Shown: in pieces, positions 1 to 8,200 of the stretch
Layout of the letters: each line of letters opens with the position of its first letter
Position numbering within the stretch: the first letter of the stretch is position 1
From: an uncultured Chitinophagaceae bacterium
Lineage (GTDB): Bacteria; Bacteroidota; Bacteroidia; Chitinophagales; Chitinophagaceae
Assembly: GCA_946885665.1 (NCBI GenBank)
Contig: CAMPGT010000025.1
Coordinates: 1 to 24,430 of the forward strand
Reading direction: 5' to 3'
DNA length: 24,430 nucleotides
Made by a program: the position numbers and the translations under genes
The notes under the pieces: model-generated
The model's input: the letters and a program-made list of their open reading frames with translations, nothing else
Databases searched by the model: none
Told to the model about the DNA's origin: nothing

Positions 1-990
1 GGTAATATTTATGTGCGTGAAGTGTTCGATAAGGGAAACGGCCAAAACAGCCACCAACAGCACCGACAGCAGCACGCGGGGCAGCATCAGGTTGACAAAC
101 AGCTTGTTCCAGAAATCCGTTGTTTTCCCTGCGCTGCGCCCCGATGCGGAAAAAAATAACCCGAGATGCATCAGTTGCGACTCGAGCCAGCGCCGGCGTT
201 GCTTCTCATATACGTTCCCGGTAGGAACTTTTTCATCCAATACAATGGCGTCGTTCAGATACGCCACCCTGATTCCTGCCTTCATGATTTCAAAATCCAC
301 TTCCCTGTCGCACGCGGGATTGTCGATAATGCCTGGCTTATTGTAGATATCCTTCAGCCTGTTGAATTCGAAAGCCATACCGGAGCCGATCAGTGATGCA
401 GAAAGTCCGAGATTATTAGGTGCCCTTCTAAATAAATGATTGTTGATCTCTTCGCTCATCGCATCCAGTATAGCGACGGGAGTATCGAGATTTTTGGCAG
501 TGCGGTGTGCCTGCACTGCCCGGCAGTTGCGCTGAAATGCGGCATTGATCTTCTCCAGGACGCCGGCTTCCATAATGTTATCACCGTCAAGTATAAGCGC
601 AATATCATATTTTTCGCGATCGATGCGGTTCAGCAAAAAATTCAACGAGCGAGCCTTCGATCCGGAGCTGAAATCCACTTCCATGATTTGTGCGCTATAC
701 CGGCGCAGCATTGCCAGCGTTTCCGGTTGCAGGCGATGTGCCGCCACGTAAACGTCGAAATATGCAGTGGGGTAGTCGTGGCGGGTGGCAGAAGCTACTG
801 TGGCCTCTATCACCTTATCTTCCATGTACGTCGTAATCAGCACGGCTATCCTTTTTTTGACGGGATGGGTTGCGAACGTCTTTTTTTGCGCCGGCAGGCC
901 CGCCAGGGAAAGGACCAGGAGATAGATGACATTCAACGACAGGTAAACACAAATAATGAAGAAGAGGATATGAATGATTGGCAACATCAT
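1..990 (-). CDS. Processive-type membrane glycosyltransferase family 2 (partial, runs off left edge)
   Basis: The reverse strand reads open from an ATG at 990 to base 1 (330 codons, no stop), so the C-terminus lies outside the window. A membrane helix spans about residues 5-30 and another about 303-322. Between them is a GT-A domain with ITTY near 52-55, a DGDN nucleotide-sugar/metal motif at 135-138, GSGMAF at 202-207, an acidic D/E cluster (CDREVD, 228-232) in the catalytic-base position, and QRRRW at 264-268. That last motif matches the Q(Q/R)xRW signature of processive enzymes such as cellulose and hyaluronan synthases. By family it would polymerise or extend a glycan at the inner membrane. 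The start overlaps the stop of the upstream gene by four bases (ATGA), which suggests translational coupling and fixes the start. The sugar specificity cannot be read from sequence. Confidence 0.88.
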   Translation of the reverse strand, partial: MMLPIIHILFFIICVYLSLNVIYLLVLSLAGLPAQKKTFATHPVKKRIAVLITTYMEDKVIEATVASATRHDYPTAYFDVYVAAHRLQPETLAMLRRYSAQIMEVDFSSGSKARSLNFLLNRIDREKYDIALILDGDNIMEAGVLEKINAAFQRNCRAVQAHRTAKNLDTPVAILDAMSEEINNHLFRRAPNNLGLSASLIGSGMAFEFNRLKDIYNKPGIIDNPACDREVDFEIMKAGIRVAYLNDAIVLDEKVPTGNVYEKQRRRWLESQLMHLGLFFSASGRSAGKTTDFWNKLFVNLMLPRVLLSVLLVAVLAVSLIEHFTHINIT

Positions 991-1895
991 ACGGGTGAAC
1001 TGCTGGTGGACCGGAGGTTCCAGATAATTCCTTTCAGGAAATACTTTAATTGCAGAAACTCCTTTTTAAAGAAGTAAACAATTGTTGTTTTGGGCACCAC
1101 AAAAAAAGTGAATACTATCGTAAAGATGGCAAATTGAAAAATGTTTGAATTCCGGCGCATATATAAAATGCGGTTGCGTGTGTGGTAATACACTTTTATC
1201 GGGTTCGTTTTGCCAACGGTAAGCGACTCTTTGTGATAGATTTCTGCGTCGGCGGTGTACCATATCTTGTAGTTGGCGCGTGTTATCCGCGCCGACCAAT
1301 CCCATTCCTCGTAATACAGGAAAAACTTCTCTGCGAACATCCCGACCCGGTCAACGATCTCTCTCTTCACCATCATGGCGCATCCATGCGCGGCTGAAGT
1401 GGGCCTGGAGATATTGTATTGCCCCCTGTCTTCTTCCATCGAACCGATGCTGGTGGTTCGGCCGGTGTAGACGTTCATGGGGTTGAACCCTGCATACTGG
1501 ATAATGTTAGGGTTCGAGAAGTATTTGATTTTCGGGCAGGTGACGCCGATGGAGGGGTCGAGGAAAAAGGGTTCCACCAGTTTGTGTAGAAGGCGGGGCG
1601 TTACTTCGGTATCGTTGTTTACGATGAACAGGTAGTCGCCTTTTGCCTGCCGCATACCCCAATTGTTGCCGCCGGCGAATCCCAGGTTTTTTTTGCTTTT
1701 CAGAAGGCGGGTGTGGGGATAGTTACCGCGGAGGATGGCTTCCGTTGGGTCACTGGCGGAGGCCATGTCGCAAACGAGGATTTCGTATGCGGGGTACAAT
1801 AGCTTTCTCGTAGACTCGAGAAACGCGCAGGTCGCTTCAGTCTGATTGTAGTTTAGAGTAATGATGGAGACGAAAGGATACTCTCCCTGATGCAT
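987..1895 (-). CDS. WbbL/rhamnosyltransferase-like family 2 glycosyltransferase
   Basis: The product has 302 residues. The N-terminus VSIITLNYN (9-17) is the usual first strand of a GT2 domain. NND at 93-95 serves as the DxD-like metal site. GCAMMVKRE (171-179) and EEWDW (196-200) are typical of the WbbL/rhamnosyltransferase branch, in which the enzyme adds a sugar to a lipid-linked glycan on the cytoplasmic face. A hydrophobic stretch at about 250-275 probably anchors it to the membrane. The start is ATG at 1895; the stop overlaps the start of the next glycosyltransferase by four bases. It lies 47 bases downstream of the sugar transferase, so they probably share a transcript. The donor and acceptor are unknown; rhamnose is only the commonest donor for this branch. 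Confidence 0.9.
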   Translation of the reverse strand: MHQGEYPFVSIITLNYNQTEATCAFLESTRKLLYPAYEILVCDMASASDPTEAILRGNYPHTRLLKSKKNLGFAGGNNWGMRQAKGDYLFIVNNDTEVTPRLLHKLVEPFFLDPSIGVTCPKIKYFSNPNIIQYAGFNPMNVYTGRTTSIGSMEEDRGQYNISRPTSAAHGCAMMVKREIVDRVGMFAEKFFLYYEEWDWSARITRANYKIWYTADAEIYHKESLTVGKTNPIKVYYHTRNRILYMRRNSNIFQFAIFTIVFTFFVVPKTTIVYFFKKEFLQLKYFLKGIIWNLRSTSSSPV

Positions 1896-1942
1896 AAGCC
1901 CTGCATTTTACGCAATATAAGGGCAATTGGTTTAAAATCCGG

Positions 1943-3091
1943 TTAAGCGTTGGTGCGTTGGATCACGGCAGAAGGCGTATTGGCCATAATCCAGAGATCG
2001 AACAAGAAATTAGACTTGTCGGCGTAGTTGATATCGAGTTTGATTCTCTCTTCCGCAGTCATCTTGTATTTGTTCTTCCTTTTGATCTGCCAGAGTCCGG
2101 TGATGCCGGCCGGCGCCATGAAGCGTTTTGCCCATTCGTCTGTGGTGAGCGTTGCGGCTTCGTATAACGGAAGTGGCCTGTTGCCCACCAGCGACATGTC
2201 GCCTTTGAACACATTCAGAAGCTGCGGAAGCTCGTCGAGGCTGCATTTCCTGAGAAATGCGCCCAGGCGGGTGATGCGGGGGTCGTTGTCTATTTTGATG
2301 AATACCGGACCGTCTTCTTTCAGCGGATTGTACAGGTTCAGGTGCGAGAGGTCGTTGATCGTGTCGTTAGCGGAAACCACCATCGTCCTGAACTTATAGA
2401 AGTTGAAAATGTTGTATCCTCTTCCCGCTCTTTTTGATATGTAAAATACCGGTCCTCTTGATTCGATTTTGAGGGCGATGATCACCAGCAGGAATATTGG
2501 GCTGAGGGCTACCATGAGCACGAGCGAGATGAAGATGTCGAATATTCTCTTGGTGAATTCTGCCGGTGTATTCTGGATGGGTGCAAAATCGGTATTCAGC
2601 GGCTGCTGTTCGCGGCTAATGCGGTACTTCACCTTTCTCCAGAACTTAACCTTTTGTATCAGCCTGTCGGCATCCAGTTCTTTCAGGGAAACCACGTCAT
2701 CGGCAAAGCGGTTGTCGTGCAGTTTTTTGATTTCCGTGTTATCCAGTGAAGATCCTTCCAGGATCAAGGGAACCTGGGCGAGTATTGTGCTGTTCAGCAG
2801 AAATTCGGAAAATATGGAAAGTGCGGTGATGCCCTGGGCGGCATCGGCGAAGATTACCCTGGGGCAGTTGCCCGCCATAACGAGTCTTTTGAGCATCGTC
2901 CTCGCCTGTTCGGGGCTTTCCGCGGCATATCCACATTCAAACGACTGGATCAGTGTGTCGATCACGGCCGTATTCTTTCCTATATAAAAAAATTCAAATT
3001 TTTTATTCTCGGGAGAGGGTTCAGGAGGAAGGGTGAAGTGCCTGTAGATCCTGCCGGGTCGAATTGATTCATTTGGTAAAACGGTGCTCAT
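1943..3091 (-). CDS. Polyprenyl-phosphate sugar-1-phosphate transferase with receiver-like N-terminal domain
   Basis: The product has 382 residues. The C-terminal half (about 176-365) is a bacterial sugar transferase (PF02397 type). It has a membrane hairpin after FTKRIFDI, a KFRTM motif, SLDELPQ, GDMSLVGNRPLP and GITGLWQ. These enzymes prime exopolysaccharide or O-antigen synthesis by moving a sugar phosphate onto undecaprenyl phosphate. In the usual GDMSLVGPRP motif, P is replaced by N here. WcaJ-like proteins carry several membrane helices before the catalytic part. This protein instead has about 150 soluble residues that follow a receiver fold: strand FEFFYIG at 32-38, IFAD with D83 in the phosphoacceptor position, and PLILEGSS. 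The acidic pair and the Lys-Pro of an active receiver are missing, so it is probably a non-phosphorylated interaction domain. It follows a free receiver gene by 43 bases. Confidence 0.92.
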   Translation of the reverse strand: MSTVLPNESIRPGRIYRHFTLPPEPSPENKKFEFFYIGKNTAVIDTLIQSFECGYAAESPEQARTMLKRLVMAGNCPRVIFADAAQGITALSIFSEFLLNSTILAQVPLILEGSSLDNTEIKKLHDNRFADDVVSLKELDADRLIQKVKFWRKVKYRISREQQPLNTDFAPIQNTPAEFTKRIFDIFISLVLMVALSPIFLLVIIALKIESRGPVFYISKRAGRGYNIFNFYKFRTMVVSANDTINDLSHLNLYNPLKEDGPVFIKIDNDPRITRLGAFLRKCSLDELPQLLNVFKGDMSLVGNRPLPLYEAATLTTDEWAKRFMAPAGITGLWQIKRKNKYKMTAEERIKLDINYADKSNFLFDLWIMANTPSAVIQRTNA

Positions 3092-3134
3092 ACATTACGC
3101 TTAGGTTTGATTAAAAGCTAAATCGCTGTTCACA

Positions 3135-3533
3135 TCAATCGAGATGTTGAATAGCTTCCCCATGTTTCCGGTTTCCGGCCCGGTTGATACTTTCCAGCAG
3201 CAATACCGGGTTAAATGGTTTCATAAAATATTCAGCTATACCAAACTGTTCGCATTTCAATTTAGTTTCCAATTTATCTAAAGACGATATCACCATCATA
3301 GGTATATCGCGGTACAAGATGCTCGTTGTCAGCTCGCCGATCAGCTCCCAGTCTTTCATATCGGGCAACTGCGGGTCACATATAATTAGATCGGGTATGT
3401 TTCTTTTTGAAAGCCAATACATAGCTGAACATCCATCAGGGGCAGTTACCACCTGGTGTTCTTTGCCAAGAACTGTCTGTAACAGGAACCTGATAGCCTT
3501 GCTGTCATCAATTGCGAGTATTCTCTTTTTCAT
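3135..3533 (-). CDS. Stand-alone response-regulator receiver protein
   Basis: The product has 132 residues and consists of a single CheY-like receiver domain with no output domain. All the key residues are present: the acidic pair D9-D10, phosphoacceptor D53 in LIICDPQLPD, S83 in the switch position, and K105 in MKPF. By family it is phosphorylated by a histidine kinase and acts through protein contacts. No kinase gene is in the window. It is the first gene of the minus-strand run into the sugar transferase, which has a degenerate receiver-like domain of its own, so the two may interact; that is inference. The start is ATG at 3533, preceded by a purine-rich AAAGAG that may serve as a ribosome binding site. 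Confidence 0.9.
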   Translation of the reverse strand: MKKRILAIDDSKAIRFLLQTVLGKEHQVVTAPDGCSAMYWLSKRNIPDLIICDPQLPDMKDWELIGELTTSILYRDIPMMVISSLDKLETKLKCEQFGIAEYFMKPFNPVLLLESINRAGNRKHGEAIQHLD

Positions 3534-3856
3534 CTCTTTGAATTAGTCGTAATTATTCGCAATTTTTCAACAGGAGTACTTATGGACAACACAAGTGGAC
3601 ACAGGTATTGGAACTTACAATTATGGTGCCTCAATGACGGACACGCGGGCGACCATTAGCTTTTTTAACGAATCATGGACTCAAACAATCGAACTGAGTG
3701 AGGGATACAATCGACTCAGGTTAATGGGGTTTCAAGGATGGACCTTTAGGGGGCTGTAAATCTTAATCTTAACCTGATTTTCAGAGGATGGAAGGGGATT
3801 GGATCGTAAAATTAACAAGTTAATCGATAATTGCAAATATTGCCAGCCATTATTTT
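3534..3856. other. Intergenic gap inside the glycan locus
   Basis: This gap of about 320 bases separates the membrane glycosyltransferase (minus) from the receiver gene (minus). I found no exact TAnnTTTG box on the minus strand for the receiver operon and no clear terminator hairpin. The only structure seen is a plus-strand open frame at 3553-3759, listed separately, and a nearby AGGAG (3572-3576) five bases before an ATG at 3582. That ATG opens only a 25-codon frame ending in TAG. Confidence 0.6.
3553..3759 (+). pseudogene. Possible remnant of a coding sequence (unrecognised)
   Basis: One plus-strand frame stays open from just after a TAA at 3550-3552 to a TAA at 3757-3759 (68 codons). The translation from 3583 looks protein-like, with alternating hydrophobic and polar residues, many aromatic residues and a GFQGWTFRGL end. 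It has no convincing start of its own: the ATG with a good AGGAG before it (3582) is one base out of frame, GTG lies at 3595 and ATG at 3634. It could be the C-terminal stub of a decayed gene, a small frameshifted gene, or chance. I recognise no family. Confidence 0.2.
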
Positions 3857-5035
3857 TCAGGTTCTTGCGGCCTTTTTCCAGGCCTGCTGCTGGCCCCCCG
3901 AAAGAAACCGGAAAAAACCGGCAAAAACACAGAAATTCATCATCAGGAAGTAAAAAGGGAAGTAGAACAGCAGGATTTTCCGGCCATTTGCCGCCAGGGC
4001 CCAGCCTGCGATGGCAAGGGCGTAGAAAACCGCCTGCCCGATGGCGGCAAAGATGTAAAAGCTGTCGTAACCGGCCCCAAAAAGGCTAAAGGCGCTGAAA
4101 AACGCCGTAATGAGCGCCAGCGGGCAGAACGTCCAGCGAAGCACCCGGTGCGAAAAGTACTGGAAAAAGAGAACGGGGTACCGGAATACGTTAAGAATGC
4201 CGGCGAGCTTCGCCATCGCCTGGAAGCCGCCTGCCGATATTCTCACTTTTCTTTCTATTTCGTCGGCCAAAGCGGGTGAGGCTTTTTCTTCCGACCATGC
4301 TGCGGGTTCATATCGCACCACATAACCCTCCATGCATAACAGTAATGACTGTACGAAATCTTCGATGATGATATTTTCGCGAAGCGGTTTATAAAGGTCC
4401 GTTCGGATGGAAAACAGTTCGCCTGCTGCGCCTACAACGGTGTGTAAACGTGCGTCAAGTTTTTTAATGGCAGATTCATATCGCCAATAGGCGCCTTCGC
4501 CGGCACTGACCGTTCCGGCCGCCTGCTTCATGATTTTTTTTTCTCCGGCAACACCGCCCACTTTTGCATCTGTATAATGTGCCATTAATTTTTTCACGGC
4601 ATCGTTGTTAAGCATTCCGTTTGCATCGCTGAATATTGCAAACGGTGTTTTGACAAACTGCATGGCCCGGTTCATTGCAGCAAGTTTTCCCCTTCTTTCT
4701 TCCTGGTGCAGCAGTGTAATATTCGGGTACCCGGCAACGATAGACGATGTTTTATCAGTTGATCCGTCAGTAATGAACAGCAAATGCAGGAGGTGTGCAG
4801 GATAATCGAGCGACAGCGTGTTGCGGATCTTTTCTTCAATTATGCTTTCTTCATTAAAAGCCGCAACGATTAATGTAACCGGTTGTAAAATGTGTTCCCC
4901 CACCGGCTGCGCGGGCCTTTTCAGCAGGTATTTGATCTTTACAAGGATGCTGAGCAACAACGGATAACCGGCATAGGTATACAATATAATAAGAACGCTG
5001 ACCAGGAAGATGCATTCTGTTGCTTCAAACATCAT
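3857..5035 (-). CDS. Membrane glycosyltransferase family 2, processive-like
   Basis: With the start at the ATG at 5035 the product has 392 residues. A TTG at 5071 would add 12 residues, but the ATG pair MMFEA places the first helix (about 7-27) as usual for the family. The GT-A domain has AAFNEE near 58-63, TDGSTDKT with D-G-S at 90-92, SDAN at 136-139, the IIEDF acidic catalytic motif (ED at 225-226) and RKVRISAGGFQ at 262-272, which stands where QxxRW does in processive enzymes. Three to four helices fill the C-terminus from about 290. By family it transfers sugars from a nucleotide donor to a growing glycan at the inner membrane. It is oriented like the other glycan genes but separated from them by a 320-base gap, so it may have its own transcript. 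Confidence 0.88.
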   Translation of the reverse strand: MMFEATECIFLVSVLIILYTYAGYPLLLSILVKIKYLLKRPAQPVGEHILQPVTLIVAAFNEESIIEEKIRNTLSLDYPAHLLHLLFITDGSTDKTSSIVAGYPNITLLHQEERRGKLAAMNRAMQFVKTPFAIFSDANGMLNNDAVKKLMAHYTDAKVGGVAGEKKIMKQAAGTVSAGEGAYWRYESAIKKLDARLHTVVGAAGELFSIRTDLYKPLRENIIIEDFVQSLLLCMEGYVVRYEPAAWSEEKASPALADEIERKVRISAGGFQAMAKLAGILNVFRYPVLFFQYFSHRVLRWTFCPLALITAFFSAFSLFGAGYDSFYIFAAIGQAVFYALAIAGWALAANGRKILLFYFPFYFLMMNFCVFAGFFRFLSGGQQQAWKKAART

Positions 5036-5075
5036 GTGAACGTAGATAAAGAAAAGAATAATAACTTCCAAAAAA

Positions 5076-5106
5076 TTTCACTTTCTCATTTTTGTGAGTA
5101 TTTTTG
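5076..5106 (+). promoter_or_regulatory. Bacteroidota-type promoter for the giant secreted hydrolase
   Basis: TTTC at 5076-5079, then 19 bases, then TATTTTTG at 5099-5106. This matches the Bacteroidota housekeeping sigma pattern TTTG-N19-TAnnTTTG, with one mismatch in the -33 box and an exact -7 box. Transcription would begin near 5112, giving a leader of about 170 bases before the ATG at 5282. The leader shows no riboswitch I recognise. Confidence 0.5.
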
Positions 5107-5281
5107 ACTCGAATTACCCCTTAACTCCAAAGAATCCCCTGAAAATTACCTCGTTTTAAGCTTCCATCTTCGTTGATCCGGTGCCCAATTATCCTCAACA
5201 TTTACTGGTCCCGAAGACATACATATTCTCATGATGCCTGACGCAGGTTCACTGCGGCCCCTAAAAGTTAATTCTACCTTT

Positions 5282-8200
5282 ATGAAGAAGATTTTACTTC
5301 TTGCATCATTTATTTTGGCCTTATCAGCAATTGCCTCTTCCCAAAATGTCTTTAATCCAGCCGATCCCGTTGTTCGCTATAATTCAAACGCACCTTACGG
5401 TTCGGCGGAGCGTCCCGACACAGAGATTATCGGCCTGCAGAAATGGGTCGCGGCTTCAACCAATGGCGTAAGCTCCGGCTCCGGGTCTTTCGATAACTCT
5501 TCATACAAGGCGTATTATATAAACTATTACGGGGTGAAACTGGCCTTCCGCCTTAAGTTCCCCCATAGCTATACCAATTCCGACAGTGTAAATAAAAAGT
5601 ATCCTGTGATGTTGTTCATGCACGGTGCGGGTGAGGTAGGATGTCCCTCAAACGGTGGCATCTATAATAATGAAAAACAGTTGACGCACGGTGGCAAGCT
5701 GTTCAGGGATTATGTAGACCAGAATCAATTCGACGGGTTTCTTCTGTACCCGCAACTGGTTTCTGCCGACAATGGATGTTGGGGAGAATGGGCCAGCGGC
5801 TATTCCAGGTACAATACGATTATTACCATCATCGACTCGCTGATAAAATATGCGCGCCTGGATATCGACCGTGTTTTTGTCGATGGACTTTCAGGCGGTG
5901 GCGCGGCTTGCTGGCGGTTTGTTGAAAATTATCCCACCAGGATCGCGAAAATCGCACCTACGTCGGCAGCCGGATTGCTGCTCGATTATCCTGCGTTTGT
6001 TCATATCCCGATATGGCTCGCCACTGGTGGTAAAGACAGCAACCCTTCTCCAGCAATGGCGGCTTATTCAGAACTGAAGGTTACGGAAATCGGCGGATAC
6101 ATGAGGCGCTCGCTTTATGAAGATCTCGGACACTCGTCGTGGTACCGCCACTGGCAGGAGCCCGACTTCATCCCTTTCATGAACGATGTACACAAAGCAA
6201 ACCCGCTCATCTTTTATAATCGCTCTGAGTTTTGTCCCGATTCGGGGGTAAATGCAAGACTGGGTATAACGCCCGGATTTTATGCGTACGAATGGAAAAG
6301 GGGCGATGATTTGATTGCAACAAGAACAGGGTCTGTAAATACTGTTCTCAACAACAGCGTTGTAAGGTCGTTTACCGGCAACGAAATTTCGGTGAGAGAT
6401 TTCGGAACATACAGCGTCAGGTTCAGAAGGGTGAACAATGGAGAGTGGTCCGCATGGTCGCCAAAGCCTGCGGTCATCAAGTCGAAAAGCACGACGCAGA
6501 CACCACCGATAGAAGTATTGGGAATAAAAAGCAAGGTGCTGCCTTCGCTTGACGGACGAAATACCGTTACGCTGCATTTACCCGAAGGTTTTTCTAACTA
6601 CCAATGGGTACGGACTTCCGACAATGTAGTGGTGAATACAAATGCAAATTATGAAGCTCCCGTAGGTACCTACAAGGCGAGATACACCGAAAATTTTGGA
6701 TGCGGCACACTTTATTCGCCAGTGTTCAAAGTTGTGAACGCAGATGGAACCCCTAAACCCGACGGAGCAAAAAACCTGAGCGTTACGACGGTTTCAAAAA
6801 CAACGCTTCGCCTGGATTGGAACGAAAATCCGAATGCAGGAACCAACGAAACGGCATTCGAAGTTTATCGTGCCACAAAATCTGGCGGACCTTACACGCT
6901 CGTGCACATCACTGCACCGGATATCGTAAGTTTTGAAGATACCACCCTCAACCCTAATACCACTTACTACTACTTGGTGAGGGCCGTGAGCGAAACAGGC
7001 GCCGCCGTTGCCAGCGACGAAAGCAACGGAACGACGGATATCGACAATTTTTCACCTGCGGCGCCTTCCGGACTGGAATACAGGGGAAGCACCATATCAA
7101 CAGTGAGCCTCAGATGGAAAGCAGCTACGGATAATGTTGGTATCGCCAGGTATGACATTTACGCAAACGGTGCGAAAATGTACAGTACATCCAACCTCTC
7201 GTTCACCGTTGGAAACCTCGACAGCCTTACTTCTTATACTTTTGTTGTAAAAGCGGTTGATAAGGCCGGCAACGTTTCGCCGAGCAGCAACCAGGTAATT
7301 GCCTACACGCACAGGCAGGGGCTTAACTATAAGTATTATCATGGATCTTATAGCAACCTCCCCAATTTTAACAACCTTACGCCGGTCAAAACCGGTGTTA
7401 CGGATACGGTAAACGCGGGCGACGGCATCCGCACACAGGACGATAATTTCGCCTTCATGTGGGATGCACGTATATATATCCCCGTTACAGGAACTTATAC
7501 TTTCGAAACTTCGTCAGACGACGGCAGCAAGTTGTACATCGACGTGCCGTATTCATCGGACGCAGAGGCGTTAGTAAATAACGATGGTGCACACGGCGCC
7601 ACTTCAAAAACGGGCAGCAGGTTCCTTACACAGGGGTATCATTCGATAGTGATCACCTTCGCTGAAGTGACAGGGGATCATGTGATGGATCTCTACTGGT
7701 CGAACAGCGTGGGACTTGCGCGGGAAAGAATACCAAAAAATTTCTTCGCCAGGGAAGAACATGGCACTTCAACCGTGCTCAACGCACCGGCGTCGTTTGT
7801 TGCAACGACGTTGGCATATAACAAGATTGAGTTAGCGTGGTCGGACAACTCGGCCGGTGAATCGGGATTTGAAATTTCGAGGTCCACACAAATCAACGGA
7901 ACATTTGTACCGATTACCACAACGGCTCCAAACGCGGTTGGCTACATAGACACCGCTCTGTTGCCCGCAACAACTTATTATTACAAGATAAAGGCTATCA
8001 GCGCCAACGGAGAGTCACCAATTACTTCCGCCTTTATCGAGGGTAGCTGGAAATTTGATAACAACTATAACGAAGCAAGTGGTGGCATATCGCTTGCCCC
8101 TTCGAGTACAGATTTCACCACCGACAGGGCAGAAGGGTCGCATTCCGTTTCTTTCAACAGCAGTGACTACATAAGTTTTGACGGCAGCAGCAGTGGCTTC

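Noticed and set aside
436..1077. Plus-strand open frame of 213 codons
   Set aside because: It lies opposite the partial glycosyltransferase whose DGDN and QRRRW motifs prove the minus strand codes; the plus translation is Cys/His-rich with no recognisable domain.
3582..3659. 25-codon ORF with a good AGGAG spacing
   Set aside because: The peptide is short with no hydrophobic or conserved pattern, and strong Shine-Dalgarno sites are rare in this genome; kept only as context for the overlapping frame.
5085..5098. CTCA-TTTTTG-TGAG hairpin followed by a T-rich stretch
   Set aside because: The stem has only four pairs and low GC, too weak for a terminator; the T-run is better explained as the -7 box of the giant gene's promoter.
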